64,000 bases of DNA from a bacterium UBP11_UBA4055 (GTDB lineage Bacteria > UBA4055), in assembly GCA_002382735.1 (NCBI GenBank), contig DFZN01000031.1:1-64000 (forward strand), given 5' to 3'. Positions within the stretch are counted from its first letter, which is position 1. Every line of letters begins with the position of its first letter. The notes beneath the pieces were generated by a model. That model was not told the origin of the DNA. It saw only the letters and a program-made list of their open reading frames with translations, and did not search any database. Positions 1-7,111 of the stretch are shown here, in pieces. The position numbers were made by a program, and so were the translations under genes.

Positions 1-1418
1 CAAACAGTGCTCGTTCCCGTTGTTGTTGATAGAGATCCGCCCGTCTTTGTCCAAGTATAAGTTAGAGCATCACCGTCAGCGTCAGAAGCACTACAGCTCA
101 AATTTACCGTTCCGCCCTGCTGTACAGATGTAGCCGATGCTGTCATACTGTTTATTACAGGCGGATTGTTAGGAAGTATATCGGTTATTTTTTCATAAGT
201 GAGCATTTTCCATATCTGCCATGCGGGAAATGAATACGACAAAGACAATCCTTCAATTCCAAGGATATTAAAAACCAAAGAGGCACCTGCCTGTAATCCC
301 ACATAATTTCTATCATAAATTTTGCTTTCGGTATAATTGAATTCTTTTTCACTTTCTACAAACGGACCTGCAGAAATTTCCGGACCGACTATATCTGCTA
401 TAAGTACGCTGATGCCGGGACCTACGGAAGCAGATAAGCTTAATTCGTGTGTTGCTTCGAAGGTTGGATTTATTGTTTCAAACATTTTGCTCGAGTTATT
501 ATCCCAAACTCCGTCATCGTAAGTAAATGAGACATCTAAAGTAGTAGAAACTCCGCCACCTACACTAAAACCTGCCCCTGCACTTCCGCTTGCCGATAAT
601 CCCAATCCTATATTTACTGTATAAGGGATCGGCAAAGGTACACCAGCTGGAGTGACAATCCAAAAAGTATGCCATTGTTTAACAGGTGGACATAGTGGTA
701 TTGAGGCACTAAAACTAATATTTGTGTTACTGTTAATGATTATTTCGGCTGAACTTACTACATTAGCAGTAGTCTCAATAAAATGATCATTTTCTTTCCA
801 TCTCGCTGACAGCCCGACATCAATATCCTCCAAGGTCATAATTATATCTGCTGTCACTAATGGTACAGTCGATATGACAACATCCTGTAGATTTATGTCG
901 AAAACAGATTTTCCGTCTTTTGTTTTTTCTGTGATTGTTACTGATTCTGCGTTTGTAGTTGTTTTGATGTTTTTCACGAATGCAGAGTCAAGAACCATTT
1001 GGGCAAGATCGAATTCAGATGTACTTGTAAACTCATACTCTTTAAAAACATCTCCAAGACCGCATTGTTTTGTTACAGTATAAGTTTTACCATCAGCAAC
1101 CCAAACGGATTCTACAGTACGGATGAGACATACGGGTACTACACCAGTCGTATCTGTCGCAACAAACGATTTGCCGACTTCTAAATTTGCTGGTGAAGTT
1201 CCTGTAAAAATCAATGTATCTAGCTCACCGATACTGACTGAGCTTATTGAAGCAGCCTCAAGATTACTGAAATCTTCCTCATAATTGACGATAACCCCGT
1301 TGTCTTGAAGTACGGCATTGTTATTATCATCCGGCTTCGTTGGACTGTCATCCGAACATGACCAGAAAATCAAGCCCGTTAATGCCATCGCAAAAAATAG
1401 CACGATCCACTCTTTCAT
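1..1418 (-). CDS. Surface lipoprotein with Ig/PKD-like domain (C-terminus off window)
   Basis: The minus-strand frame stays open from an ATG at 1418 to the window edge, giving 472 visible codons and no stop, so the gene is partial. A GGAGG ribosome site lies 8 bases upstream of the ATG, which favours it over the in-frame ATG at 1433. The N-terminus is a short basic head, a hydrophobic stretch and then a Cys at residue 21 followed by Ser-Asp-Asp. This looks like a lipoprotein signal, although the Phe-Trp-Ser before Cys is not the classic lipobox. The middle is rich in Ser, Thr and Val and beta-strand-like, with a Gly/Ser-rich segment; I recognise no family there. From about residue 417 the sequence (PPVINSMTASATSVQQGG, then SDADGDALTYTW) is typical of Ig/PKD-like surface domains. 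Probably surface exposed; function unknown. Confidence 0.8.
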   Translation of the reverse strand, partial: MKEWIVLFFAMALTGLIFWSCSDDSPTKPDDNNNAVLQDNGVIVNYEEDFSNLEAASISSVSIGELDTLIFTGTSPANLEVGKSFVATDTTGVVPVCLIRTVESVWVADGKTYTVTKQCGLGDVFKEYEFTSTSEFDLAQMVLDSAFVKNIKTTTNAESVTITEKTKDGKSVFDINLQDVVISTVPLVTADIIMTLEDIDVGLSARWKENDHFIETTANVVSSAEIIINSNTNISFSASIPLCPPVKQWHTFWIVTPAGVPLPIPYTVNIGLGLSASGSAGAGFSVGGGVSTTLDVSFTYDDGVWDNNSSKMFETINPTFEATHELSLSASVGPGISVLIADIVGPEISAGPFVESEKEFNYTESKIYDRNYVGLQAGASLVFNILGIEGLSLSYSFPAWQIWKMLTYEKITDILPNNPPVINSMTASATSVQQGGTVNLSCSASDADGDALTYTWTKTGGSLSTTTGTSTV

Positions 1419-1510
1419 TTTCCGTTCCTCCATAATTTATTTTGAAAAAAGTTATTTTCCATATCTTTATTCAAGATATTCACACTATCTGATATTTTTC
1501 GCGGGACTCT

Positions 1511-1577
1511 ATTGCGGTATTGCGGTATTGCGGTATTGCGGTATTGCGGTATTGCGGTATTGCGGTATTGCGGTATT
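1511..1577. repeat. Octamer tandem repeat, 8 perfect copies
   Basis: Eight perfect copies of ATTGCGGT run from 1511 to 1574, followed by a partial copy (ATT). The array lies 93 to 156 bases upstream of the lipoprotein start at 1418 and about 200 bases upstream of the gene at 1776. It is translatable on the plus strand, but the frame carrying it has no coding character. The unit is not a multiple of three and the copies are identical, as in slipped-strand contingency loci. The rest of 1419-1775 is AT-rich; I see no convincing sigma70 promoter there. Confidence 0.95.
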
Positions 1578-1775
1578 AGGAATATTTATCGGTTGTATTG
1601 ACAACTTTACCCTCGTATTCGTTACTTTTCCAAAATTTCACTCATACGAATGTAAAATAAATATGTATGTTCGCAAAAGCAAGAAAAAAATATAAAAAAA
1701 GATTTTTAATTATTTTGTTGAAATTTTTTAAAAAATATCATTTATTTACATATAAATAATAGCGAGGTAATAAAA

Positions 1776-2780
1776 ATGGCCATACCGGAATTGAAGATAA
1801 AAAAGCTGATTTCACTGTCCAAAGAATTCGCAGACCTTAAACTTTGGGAATATATGGATAGTGACGGGCTTTTTGCCTTAAACAATAGGGCTGACAATCA
1901 AATCTCTTACATTTCCGTGATGGGTAATCTCGGTGAAGTTTTCGGACTTGCTGTTTATCACGGGGAAAATGGCAGGCTTGCTTATGAGAAATTAATTGAT
2001 CTTAGTAATTCAGATAATGAACTTGACCACTATGATATTCCATTCATTCAGGATGCCATAACAATTTATTTCTGCAGACGGAAGAATGAAGCTGATCCGG
2101 CTGATTTAAGAATGATTAAGCAAAGCGGTGTCATTTTTAGCAATAAAAATATGTTCCCTATATTCCGGATCCACACTCCGGGTTTTCATAATTGGCAAAT
2201 CGGAGAAAATGAAGCAGATATCCTGATATCTGTGTTAGAAGATATTGTCGGATTAGCTGAAATTCTTAAGAATAGAAAACACGATTTCCACGATGCAGGA
2301 AAATACATATTGTTTGAAAAAATAGACAACCTGTGGAAAACTCGGAAAATTTCTGCTCAGTCATCGCCTTCAGTAAAATCAGAACCAGATAAACTGGAAA
2401 GTAAATCTATTCCTTTTGCCCTGATAAACAAGGCAAAGTCCAGTGTTTGGGAAATGCATTACTTTTATAGCAATATGTCCGTCAGAGACAAATCAAAACG
2501 GCCTTATTTTGGCGTCATTTGCCTGATAGTTGATTCAACAACCGGTTTAGTTGTGTCTCATGCTGTGGTCAGCAGTTTTGATGAGGCGAAAAAACAACTG
2601 CCGGATATTCTTTCAGGTGTAATTGCAAAGGGAAAAACTATACCCAAAGAAATACACTATGTCAGGCCTGAAATAGCTATTACTCTCGATAAAACAGCCG
2701 GTGACTTGAAAATTGTATTAAAGAAAAATAATCTGCCGAATATATTAAATATTGTTAACAGCTTGAAATCGCGGCTATGA
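1776..2780 (+). CDS. Hypothetical protein, DUF7309/DUF6930-like
   Basis: A 334-residue protein starting at ATG 1776 with GAGG 8 bases upstream. It has no signal peptide or membrane segment, so it is probably cytoplasmic. The N-terminal half (residues about 20-190) contains LWEYMDSDGLFAL and SVMGNLGEVFGLAVYHGENG. The C-terminal half (about 210-330) contains YFGVICLIVDSTTGLVVSH and ends with a predicted helix. From memory this pairing resembles the uncharacterised DUF7309 and DUF6930 families; a profile search is needed to confirm. The last four bases overlap the first codon of a TetR C-terminal remnant, so this gene sits directly against a truncated regulator. That suggests a deletion or insertion junction here. 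No function is proposed. Confidence 0.8.
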   Translation: MAIPELKIKKLISLSKEFADLKLWEYMDSDGLFALNNRADNQISYISVMGNLGEVFGLAVYHGENGRLAYEKLIDLSNSDNELDHYDIPFIQDAITIYFCRRKNEADPADLRMIKQSGVIFSNKNMFPIFRIHTPGFHNWQIGENEADILISVLEDIVGLAEILKNRKHDFHDAGKYILFEKIDNLWKTRKISAQSSPSVKSEPDKLESKSIPFALINKAKSSVWEMHYFYSNMSVRDKSKRPYFGVICLIVDSTTGLVVSHAVVSSFDEAKKQLPDILSGVIAKGKTIPKEIHYVRPEIAITLDKTAGDLKIVLKKNNLPNILNIVNSLKSRL

Positions 2781-2917
2781 CAAAGGCGGGAATACTTAAA
2801 CCGTTCGATCCCAGTCAGATATTTCTCAATATGATAGCCATGAACATCTTCCCTTTCGCTGCAAAACCTTTAGTTGTAGGTATGCCCGGCGAGGCTAATT
2901 TTAATGTTGTCAGATAG
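2777..2917 (+). pseudogene. TetR/AcrR-family regulator remnant (C-terminus only)
   Basis: The frame from 2777 to the TAG at 2915 encodes 46 residues. The core, KPFDPSQIFLNMIAMNIFPF followed by AAKPL, is the pattern commonly found near the C-terminus of TetR/AcrR-family regulators. The DNA-binding N-terminal domain is absent; the unrelated gene at 1776-2780 occupies that space. The end overlaps the radical SAM gene (start 2904) by 14 bases, as would be expected if the full regulator once preceded that gene in an operon. Assignment rests on motif memory only. Confidence 0.6.
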
Positions 2918-3821
2918 ATTAAAATACTGCACATTATGTCCCCGCCTTTGCGGAGTTGACCGCACGAAGGGAGAAAGGGGTTATTGCGGGCTCGATGATA
3001 AAATTTATATCTCCTCGATCTGCATTCATAAAGGAGAAGAGCCTCCGGTAAGCGGCCCGCACGGGATCTGCAATGTGTTTTTTGCGCACTGTAATCTGCA
3101 GTGCGTTTACTGTCAGAACTTTCAGATCAGCGATAATAAATTCGCAGCTGACAGGTATGAAATGACGCTTGAAGCAGCAGTCGGTAAAATTATAGCGATC
3201 CTCGATTCAGGCATTCCGGCGCTGGGTTTTGTATCTCCTTCACATCAGATACCGCAGATGCTCTCTATCATTGACGAGCTTCATAAAAGATCTTATAAGC
3301 CGACAATAGTCTATAATTCAAACGGATACGATAAAGTTGAAACTTTAAAGGAACTTGAAGGAATCGTTGATGTTTATCTGCCTGACTTCAAGTACAGCGA
3401 TCCCGTTCTTTCAAAGGAACTTTCAGATGCGCCAGATTATCCCGATACCTCCTTGAAAGCAGTAAAGGAAATGTATCGGCAGAAAGGCTCGTTACTGATA
3501 ACTAACGATTCGGGATACGCTGAGAGCGGTCTTATCATCAGGCACTTGATCCTGCCCGGAGAGGTTGAAAACAGTCTCGCTGTTCTTAAAACCATCGCCG
3601 AAGATATTTCGCCCGGGATAAATATTTCGCTTATGTCCCAGTACTGGGCGCCTAAGCATTTCGAGCGTGAAGCTCTGAATGACAAGATCAAAGAACCTGA
3701 TTATCAATCCGTGACCGATGAAATGAACAGGCTCGGGCTTGATAAAGGCTGGCTTCAGGAATTTGACAGTCATAATAACTACCGGCCGGACTTTAACAAG
3801 GAACACCCTTTCGAGAGCTGA
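2904..3821 (+). CDS. PflA-like radical SAM protein (COG1313 type)
   Basis: A 305-residue radical SAM protein. The cluster motif CxxxCxxC is at Cys63, Cys67 and Cys70 (HCNLQCVYCQN). A Cys-rich N-terminus (Cys9, 12, 16 and 28: CTLCPRLCG, then ERGYCG) is typical of the subfamily annotated as putative pyruvate formate-lyase activating enzymes. Further family signatures are PSHQIPQML, VYNSNGYD, DVYLPDFKY and LPGEVENS. The length is normal and the protein looks intact and cytosolic. The true substrate of this family is not settled, and no glycyl radical enzyme lies nearby. The start overlaps a TetR remnant by 14 bases, so this gene may once have been its neighbour in an operon. Confidence 0.87.
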   Translation: MLSDRLKYCTLCPRLCGVDRTKGERGYCGLDDKIYISSICIHKGEEPPVSGPHGICNVFFAHCNLQCVYCQNFQISDNKFAADRYEMTLEAAVGKIIAILDSGIPALGFVSPSHQIPQMLSIIDELHKRSYKPTIVYNSNGYDKVETLKELEGIVDVYLPDFKYSDPVLSKELSDAPDYPDTSLKAVKEMYRQKGSLLITNDSGYAESGLIIRHLILPGEVENSLAVLKTIAEDISPGINISLMSQYWAPKHFEREALNDKIKEPDYQSVTDEMNRLGLDKGWLQEFDSHNNYRPDFNKEHPFES

Positions 3822-4009
3822 AGAACCGCTTTTAATTAGGGCTAATATAATCAGATATATAGATGCTGAGTTGCATTTTGGTTTAAACGGGTATAAATTC
3901 ACTTTAACACCTTCTACAGAAGAAACATTCATCATTAATGGAGAATCAACCCTATATACAGGAGGAAGTTCAAAATGGTGGAGTCTGGGAAGCGGTCATA
4001 TTCAAAGCG
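3822..4009. other. Unassigned spacer with a possible ORF fragment
   Basis: Between the radical SAM gene and the minus-strand gene ending at 4010 a plus-strand frame stays open to about 4035, encoding a stretch such as LRGNxY-free, hydrophilic residues that I do not recognise. It has no ribosome site of its own and begins inside the radical SAM gene, so it is more likely the tail of a decayed gene than a working one. I see no terminator or RNA gene here. Confidence 0.3.
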
Positions 4010-4315
4010 TTATGAAAACCTTAGGTTTTCATTAAATTTAAGATCCATTTTTTTTGAATTTATCAGGTTTCTTTCTGCCTCATAATAGAAATCTGGTGTT
4101 GAATATGTTTCAATATTATAATCGAAACTTTCATAGTTAGCCTGCGAGCACTGATATTCTATTCCTATATACAGTCTTTGTATTTCGTTTCCAGTTGAAG
4201 GCTCTTCAGAATAATTGTTATCATCAACGAAATCAGGTGGAGGTTGTGAATAAACAACCCCCACTGAGAAAATTATAATTATAGTTAAGGTTTTTGCGGA
4301 AAGTGATGAGAACAT
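4010..4315 (-). CDS. Small secreted hypothetical protein
   Basis: A 101-residue protein starting at ATG 4315, one base after the stop of the upstream beta-propeller gene, so the two are co-transcribed. Residues 1-23 form a good signal peptide (short polar head, a TIIIIFSVGVV core, then YSQ), so the product should be exported. The mature part is short and polar, rich in Asn, Tyr, Glu and Ser, with one Cys. I recognise no domain. It could be a small periplasmic partner of the upstream protein or a truncated remnant of a larger secreted protein; its size and the apparent damage upstream make either possible. Confidence 0.6.
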   Translation of the reverse strand: MFSSLSAKTLTIIIIFSVGVVYSQPPPDFVDDNNYSEEPSTGNEIQRLYIGIEYQCSQANYESFDYNIETYSTPDFYYEAERNLINSKKMDLKFNENLRFS

Positions 4316-4316
4316 A

Positions 4317-4928
4317 CTAATTGTCTCTCATTTCCAGTTTCCAGATTCTCTGGACTTCTTTCTTGCTTTGTTTAGCTCTACCAGACAGGAAGAAAATATT
4401 ATCGTTAAACATTATTGGCCAAGAATCCCAAGAGTTTAATTCAGTTATTTGAACTTTGTTTCTTCCATCTTCTTCCATTAGCCAAATATTAAAATCGTTA
4501 TACTTATTGTGGCTTGATTTTCCAGATTGTTTTCCTTCATCAGAAGTGTAAACGATACACTCGCCGTCGTTTGAGTATGAAGGTAAGCCTTCCCAAATAT
4601 CTTCAGTGTTTGTAAGCTGCATGAGATTTCTGCCGTCAGCATCTATCAACCAAATATCCGCTTTATAGCTAAATACAATTTTTTCCCCGTCAGGAGAGAT
4701 ACAGAATTTGTAGTTAACGAAACTCTGTTCTGGTGAAACTCTTTTAAGCATGCCTCTTGCTGACGGTTCATCCATTTCTTTTGTAAATCCTCTGTAGTCG
4801 GATTTTTTAATCAGATCATTACTTTGGAAAGAAAAACTATTGAAGCCAAAATGTATAACTTGGCTTTTGCGACAATACTCATCAAAACTTTCATAACAAC
4901 TCCCTAAATTACATGGTTTGATTTCCAA
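4317..4928 (-). CDS. TolB/PD40-like beta-propeller protein, probably frameshifted at the 5' end
   Basis: The open frame (203 codons from TTG 4928) carries WD40-like PD40 repeats: SPDGEKIVFSYKADIWLID, YSNDGECIVYTSDE and FNIWLMEEDGRNKVQITE. These build propellers in TolB-related proteins. The first 50 or so residues do not look like a protein of this type, and the TTG lies only about 6 bases after the start site predicted from the promoter at 4941-4969. A better start exists in another frame: ATG 4894 with GGGAG 5 bases upstream, encoding a signal-like MKVLMSIVAKAKLYILASIV before stopping at 4811. Joining the two frames gives a sensible exported propeller. I infer a frameshift near 4820-4840, or a sequence error. 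Function unknown. Confidence 0.55.
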   Translation of the reverse strand: MEIKPCNLGSCYESFDEYCRKSQVIHFGFNSFSFQSNDLIKKSDYRGFTKEMDEPSARGMLKRVSPEQSFVNYKFCISPDGEKIVFSYKADIWLIDADGRNLMQLTNTEDIWEGLPSYSNDGECIVYTSDEGKQSGKSSHNKYNDFNIWLMEEDGRNKVQITELNSWDSWPIMFNDNIFFLSGRAKQSKKEVQRIWKLEMRDN

Positions 4929-4940
4929 AATATGTTAAAC

Positions 4941-4969
4941 AAAATAAGCATACACGGTTGTAAAGTCAA
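4941..4969 (-). promoter_or_regulatory. Sigma70-like promoter for the 4928-4010 gene pair
   Basis: On the minus strand, TTGACT (4969-4964), a 17-base spacer and TATTTT (4946-4941). The predicted start near 4934 gives a leader of about 40 bases to the ATG at 4894, which fits that start better than the TTG at 4928. Confidence 0.6.
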
Positions 4970-4982
4970 CTACTATTTTGAC

Positions 4983-5011
4983 TTGACAATACGAAACATA
5001 TTGTATATAAT
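4983..5011 (+). promoter_or_regulatory. Consensus sigma70 promoter
   Basis: TTGACA at 4983-4988, a 17-base spacer and TATAAT at 5006-5011: a perfect consensus. The predicted start near 5018 leaves a leader of about 28 bases before ATG 5046. It stands back to back with the minus promoter at 4941-4969, the two -35 boxes being 13 bases apart. Confidence 0.85.
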
Positions 5012-5045
5012 GCAGTTAATAAATTGAAATTATTGCGGAGGCAAT

Positions 5046-6314
5046 ATGAAATTATATCAGATCAAATTTATTGTGTTTATTGTTCTAGCCAATTTCAACG
5101 GAGCTTTTTCACTAGAAAGGGCAACCATTTTTTATCAGAACGGAGAACAGATAGATTGCACAATTGATAAATATGAACCGGGTAAATGGCTGGAGATCAT
5201 TGACGAAAAAGGGAATAAGAGGATAATCAGCTGGGATAATATAAACGAGATTATTTTCATTAAAGCTGAAGAGACTTTTGTTCCAGAAGAACCGGAGCAG
5301 GCAGTTTCCGATACTCCTTCTGCACCCGCAGCAATTGTTGCTGTGCCTGCAACCGCAGCTGTCCCGATCGTACCTGTTCCAACTGTTACCTCGGATTCCG
5401 GAAGCAGTTCAGGCGGGAAATCGATGCTTGAGCAGTTCAAGGCTAAAGACTCAGGATCAGAAGAATCTAAGCCCAAGAACGCGGCGGAAAGATGGGCGGA
5501 GAAAAACAATCAGGCTTCTCAAGAGGAAGTTACACCTGAAGAAGAAAATGTTCACATCCAGGAGATCAGACAGGAAAATGAATACCAGAAACCTGAGGTT
5601 GATTTTGATAAAGACACCGGGAAATTAAGCGTAGAATACTATCAGACACTTGAATCTGACGCCAACAGAAGAAGCTGGATCGAGAACGGCGGGATACTGA
5701 AAGGGACCGGTATGACCGTTAACTATACCATGACAAGTATGGACATGGGAGGGACTCAAGGTCAATTCGATATGAACGGTTTCGGTATGACATATTCAGG
5801 CACTTTGAAATGGATAAAACCTCCGAGCTACGATGAAGGTAAAAGTACATGGTCGGCATTCTCACTGGGAGCAATGGGATCATTCAATATCACTTTCGGC
5901 AGCATGGATTCTGAATACACTTTCTGGAACGGTTCTTATTTTCAGACCATAACAACTGAAATGAACATGACGATGCTCGCCTATGAATTCTCAGGAAATA
6001 TCGGTTATACATTTGGTTTAGGACGATATCTTTCACCGGAAGACTGGAAAGGGGTAATGTTAGCACTTTACTGGAAGCCGAACTTCGTAATGAGCCGGAG
6101 CACAACGGAAGTTGACGGTAATTATTACGAGGGCGATCCTGAAACGGCGTTCAACTTGACGGGATTTCAGTGGACGATAGACTTCGGTGATTTCGGAGCT
6201 CTGGCCGACAAGCTTGCTAAAGAAGCTCACTTCTCGATCAACGGTTTTATTATTCCGGAAACTGATACGACACCTTTCATGATGAGTATAGGTATAGGGA
6301 TGGTATGGTATTAA
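5046..6314 (+). CDS. Exported protein with Pro/Ala linker and barrel-like C-terminus
   Basis: A 422-residue protein starting at ATG 5046 with GGAGG 5 bases upstream. Residues 1-23 are a signal peptide (IKFIVFIVLANFNGAFS). Residues about 24-75 form a small beta-rich module (TIFYQNGEQIDCTI, then RIISWDNINEIIFI) like those that sense or bind at the envelope. A Pro/Ala/Val-rich linker (about 80-125) and a charged helical stretch (about 125-195) follow. The remainder has alternating aromatic and Gly-rich strands (SAFSLGAMGSFNITFGS, ANIGY-like repeats) and ends with a Trp-Tyr, suggesting an outer-membrane beta-barrel. No family recognised. It is driven by a perfect promoter and followed by a lipoprotein gene that starts 17 bases after its stop. 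Confidence 0.75.
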   Translation: MKLYQIKFIVFIVLANFNGAFSLERATIFYQNGEQIDCTIDKYEPGKWLEIIDEKGNKRIISWDNINEIIFIKAEETFVPEEPEQAVSDTPSAPAAIVAVPATAAVPIVPVPTVTSDSGSSSGGKSMLEQFKAKDSGSEESKPKNAAERWAEKNNQASQEEVTPEEENVHIQEIRQENEYQKPEVDFDKDTGKLSVEYYQTLESDANRRSWIENGGILKGTGMTVNYTMTSMDMGGTQGQFDMNGFGMTYSGTLKWIKPPSYDEGKSTWSAFSLGAMGSFNITFGSMDSEYTFWNGSYFQTITTEMNMTMLAYEFSGNIGYTFGLGRYLSPEDWKGVMLALYWKPNFVMSRSTTEVDGNYYEGDPETAFNLTGFQWTIDFGDFGALADKLAKEAHFSINGFIIPETDTTPFMMSIGIGMVWY

Positions 6315-6331
6315 AAAAAAATGGAGACGGG

Positions 6332-7054
6332 ATGAGCAAAATCAGATACTCAATAATATTAATTTTCGCGTTCATCGTAATTTTGATGACTTTTGCAGGA
6401 TGCAGCGAAGAATCGAATCCTACAGATGAGCCTTTCGTTGATCATACAGGCGAAACCGGAACCGTAACCGACATTGACGGGAATATATACTCCACTATCG
6501 GTATAGGCGGACAGATATGGATGGCGGAAAATCTGAAGGTTACGCAGTATAGGAATGGTGATGAAATACCGAATCTGACAGATGATATTCTGTGGTCAAA
6601 TACTAATGAAGGAGCGTACTGCTCCTATAACAATGATCCTAACATCGCAGCAGTTTATGGAAACCTTTACAACTGGTACACAGTGATCGACGGCAGGAAT
6701 ATAGCTCCGGAGGGCTGGCATGTCCCGACGGAGGATGAATGGGATAAGCTGATAAACTGGCTGGGCGGAGAAGATACAGCCGGGGGAAAACTGAAATCTA
6801 CTGATCTTTGGAACGCACCGAATGCGGGAGCCACAAATGAAAGCGGATTCAGCGGCTTACCTTCAGGAATGAAACTCGGTATCTATTATATCAACCTTAA
6901 CACTCAGGGATTTTTCAGAACGCGATCTTACTGGAATATAGGCGGGCAGGTTTGGCCTGTGAATTATACATTGCATAAAGACAGTGTAAATGTATTAACT
7001 TACACTCTGAACGATAAAACAATGGGCTTATCTGTCCGGTGCGTAAAAGATTAA
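6332..7054 (+). CDS. FISUMP-domain lipoprotein
   Basis: I place the start at ATG 6332, which has GGAG 5 bases upstream and opens directly into a lipoprotein signal (MSKIRYSIILIFAFIVILMT, then lipobox FAGC). The earlier in-frame ATG at 6305 overlaps the preceding gene and adds a charged extension. The mature part is one FISUMP domain (Fibrobacter succinogenes major paralogous domain). Signatures are GTVTDIDGNIYSTIGIGGQ, WMAENLKVTQYRNG, GNLYNWYTVI, GWHVPTEDEWDKL and the terminal LSVRCVKD. These domains are related to the formylglycine-enzyme fold and occur on surface lipoproteins, mostly in Fibrobacterota and Bacteroidota; their role is unknown. Likely co-transcribed with the barrel-like gene upstream and closed by the terminator at 7082. 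Confidence 0.85.
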   Translation: MSKIRYSIILIFAFIVILMTFAGCSEESNPTDEPFVDHTGETGTVTDIDGNIYSTIGIGGQIWMAENLKVTQYRNGDEIPNLTDDILWSNTNEGAYCSYNNDPNIAAVYGNLYNWYTVIDGRNIAPEGWHVPTEDEWDKLINWLGGEDTAGGKLKSTDLWNAPNAGATNESGFSGLPSGMKLGIYYINLNTQGFFRTRSYWNIGGQVWPVNYTLHKDSVNVLTYTLNDKTMGLSVRCVKD

Positions 7055-7081
7055 AGCTGAACCGGTGACATCTTAAAAAAG

Positions 7082-7111
7082 AAAATGGCGGAAAGATCAG
7101 CCATTTTTTTT
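7082..7111. terminator. Bidirectional rho-independent terminator
   Basis: An 8-bp stem (AAAATGGC at 7082-7089 with GCCATTTT at 7100-7107), a 10-base loop and a T-run to 7111. The minus strand reads into a T-rich tract as well, so it can end both the FISUMP gene and the converging alaS transcript, whose stop codon is at 7110-7112. Confidence 0.85.

Noticed and set aside
1511..1577. CRISPR array
   Set aside because: Units are 8 bases and directly adjacent, with no spacers.
1318..1695. Plus-strand frame of 125 codons containing repeated CGIAVLRY
   Set aside because: It is the octamer array read through in frame, has no ribosome site and crosses the start of the lipoprotein gene on the other strand.
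2904..3821. Functional pyruvate formate-lyase system
   Set aside because: The enzyme is PflA-like, but no glycyl radical enzyme gene lies in the window.
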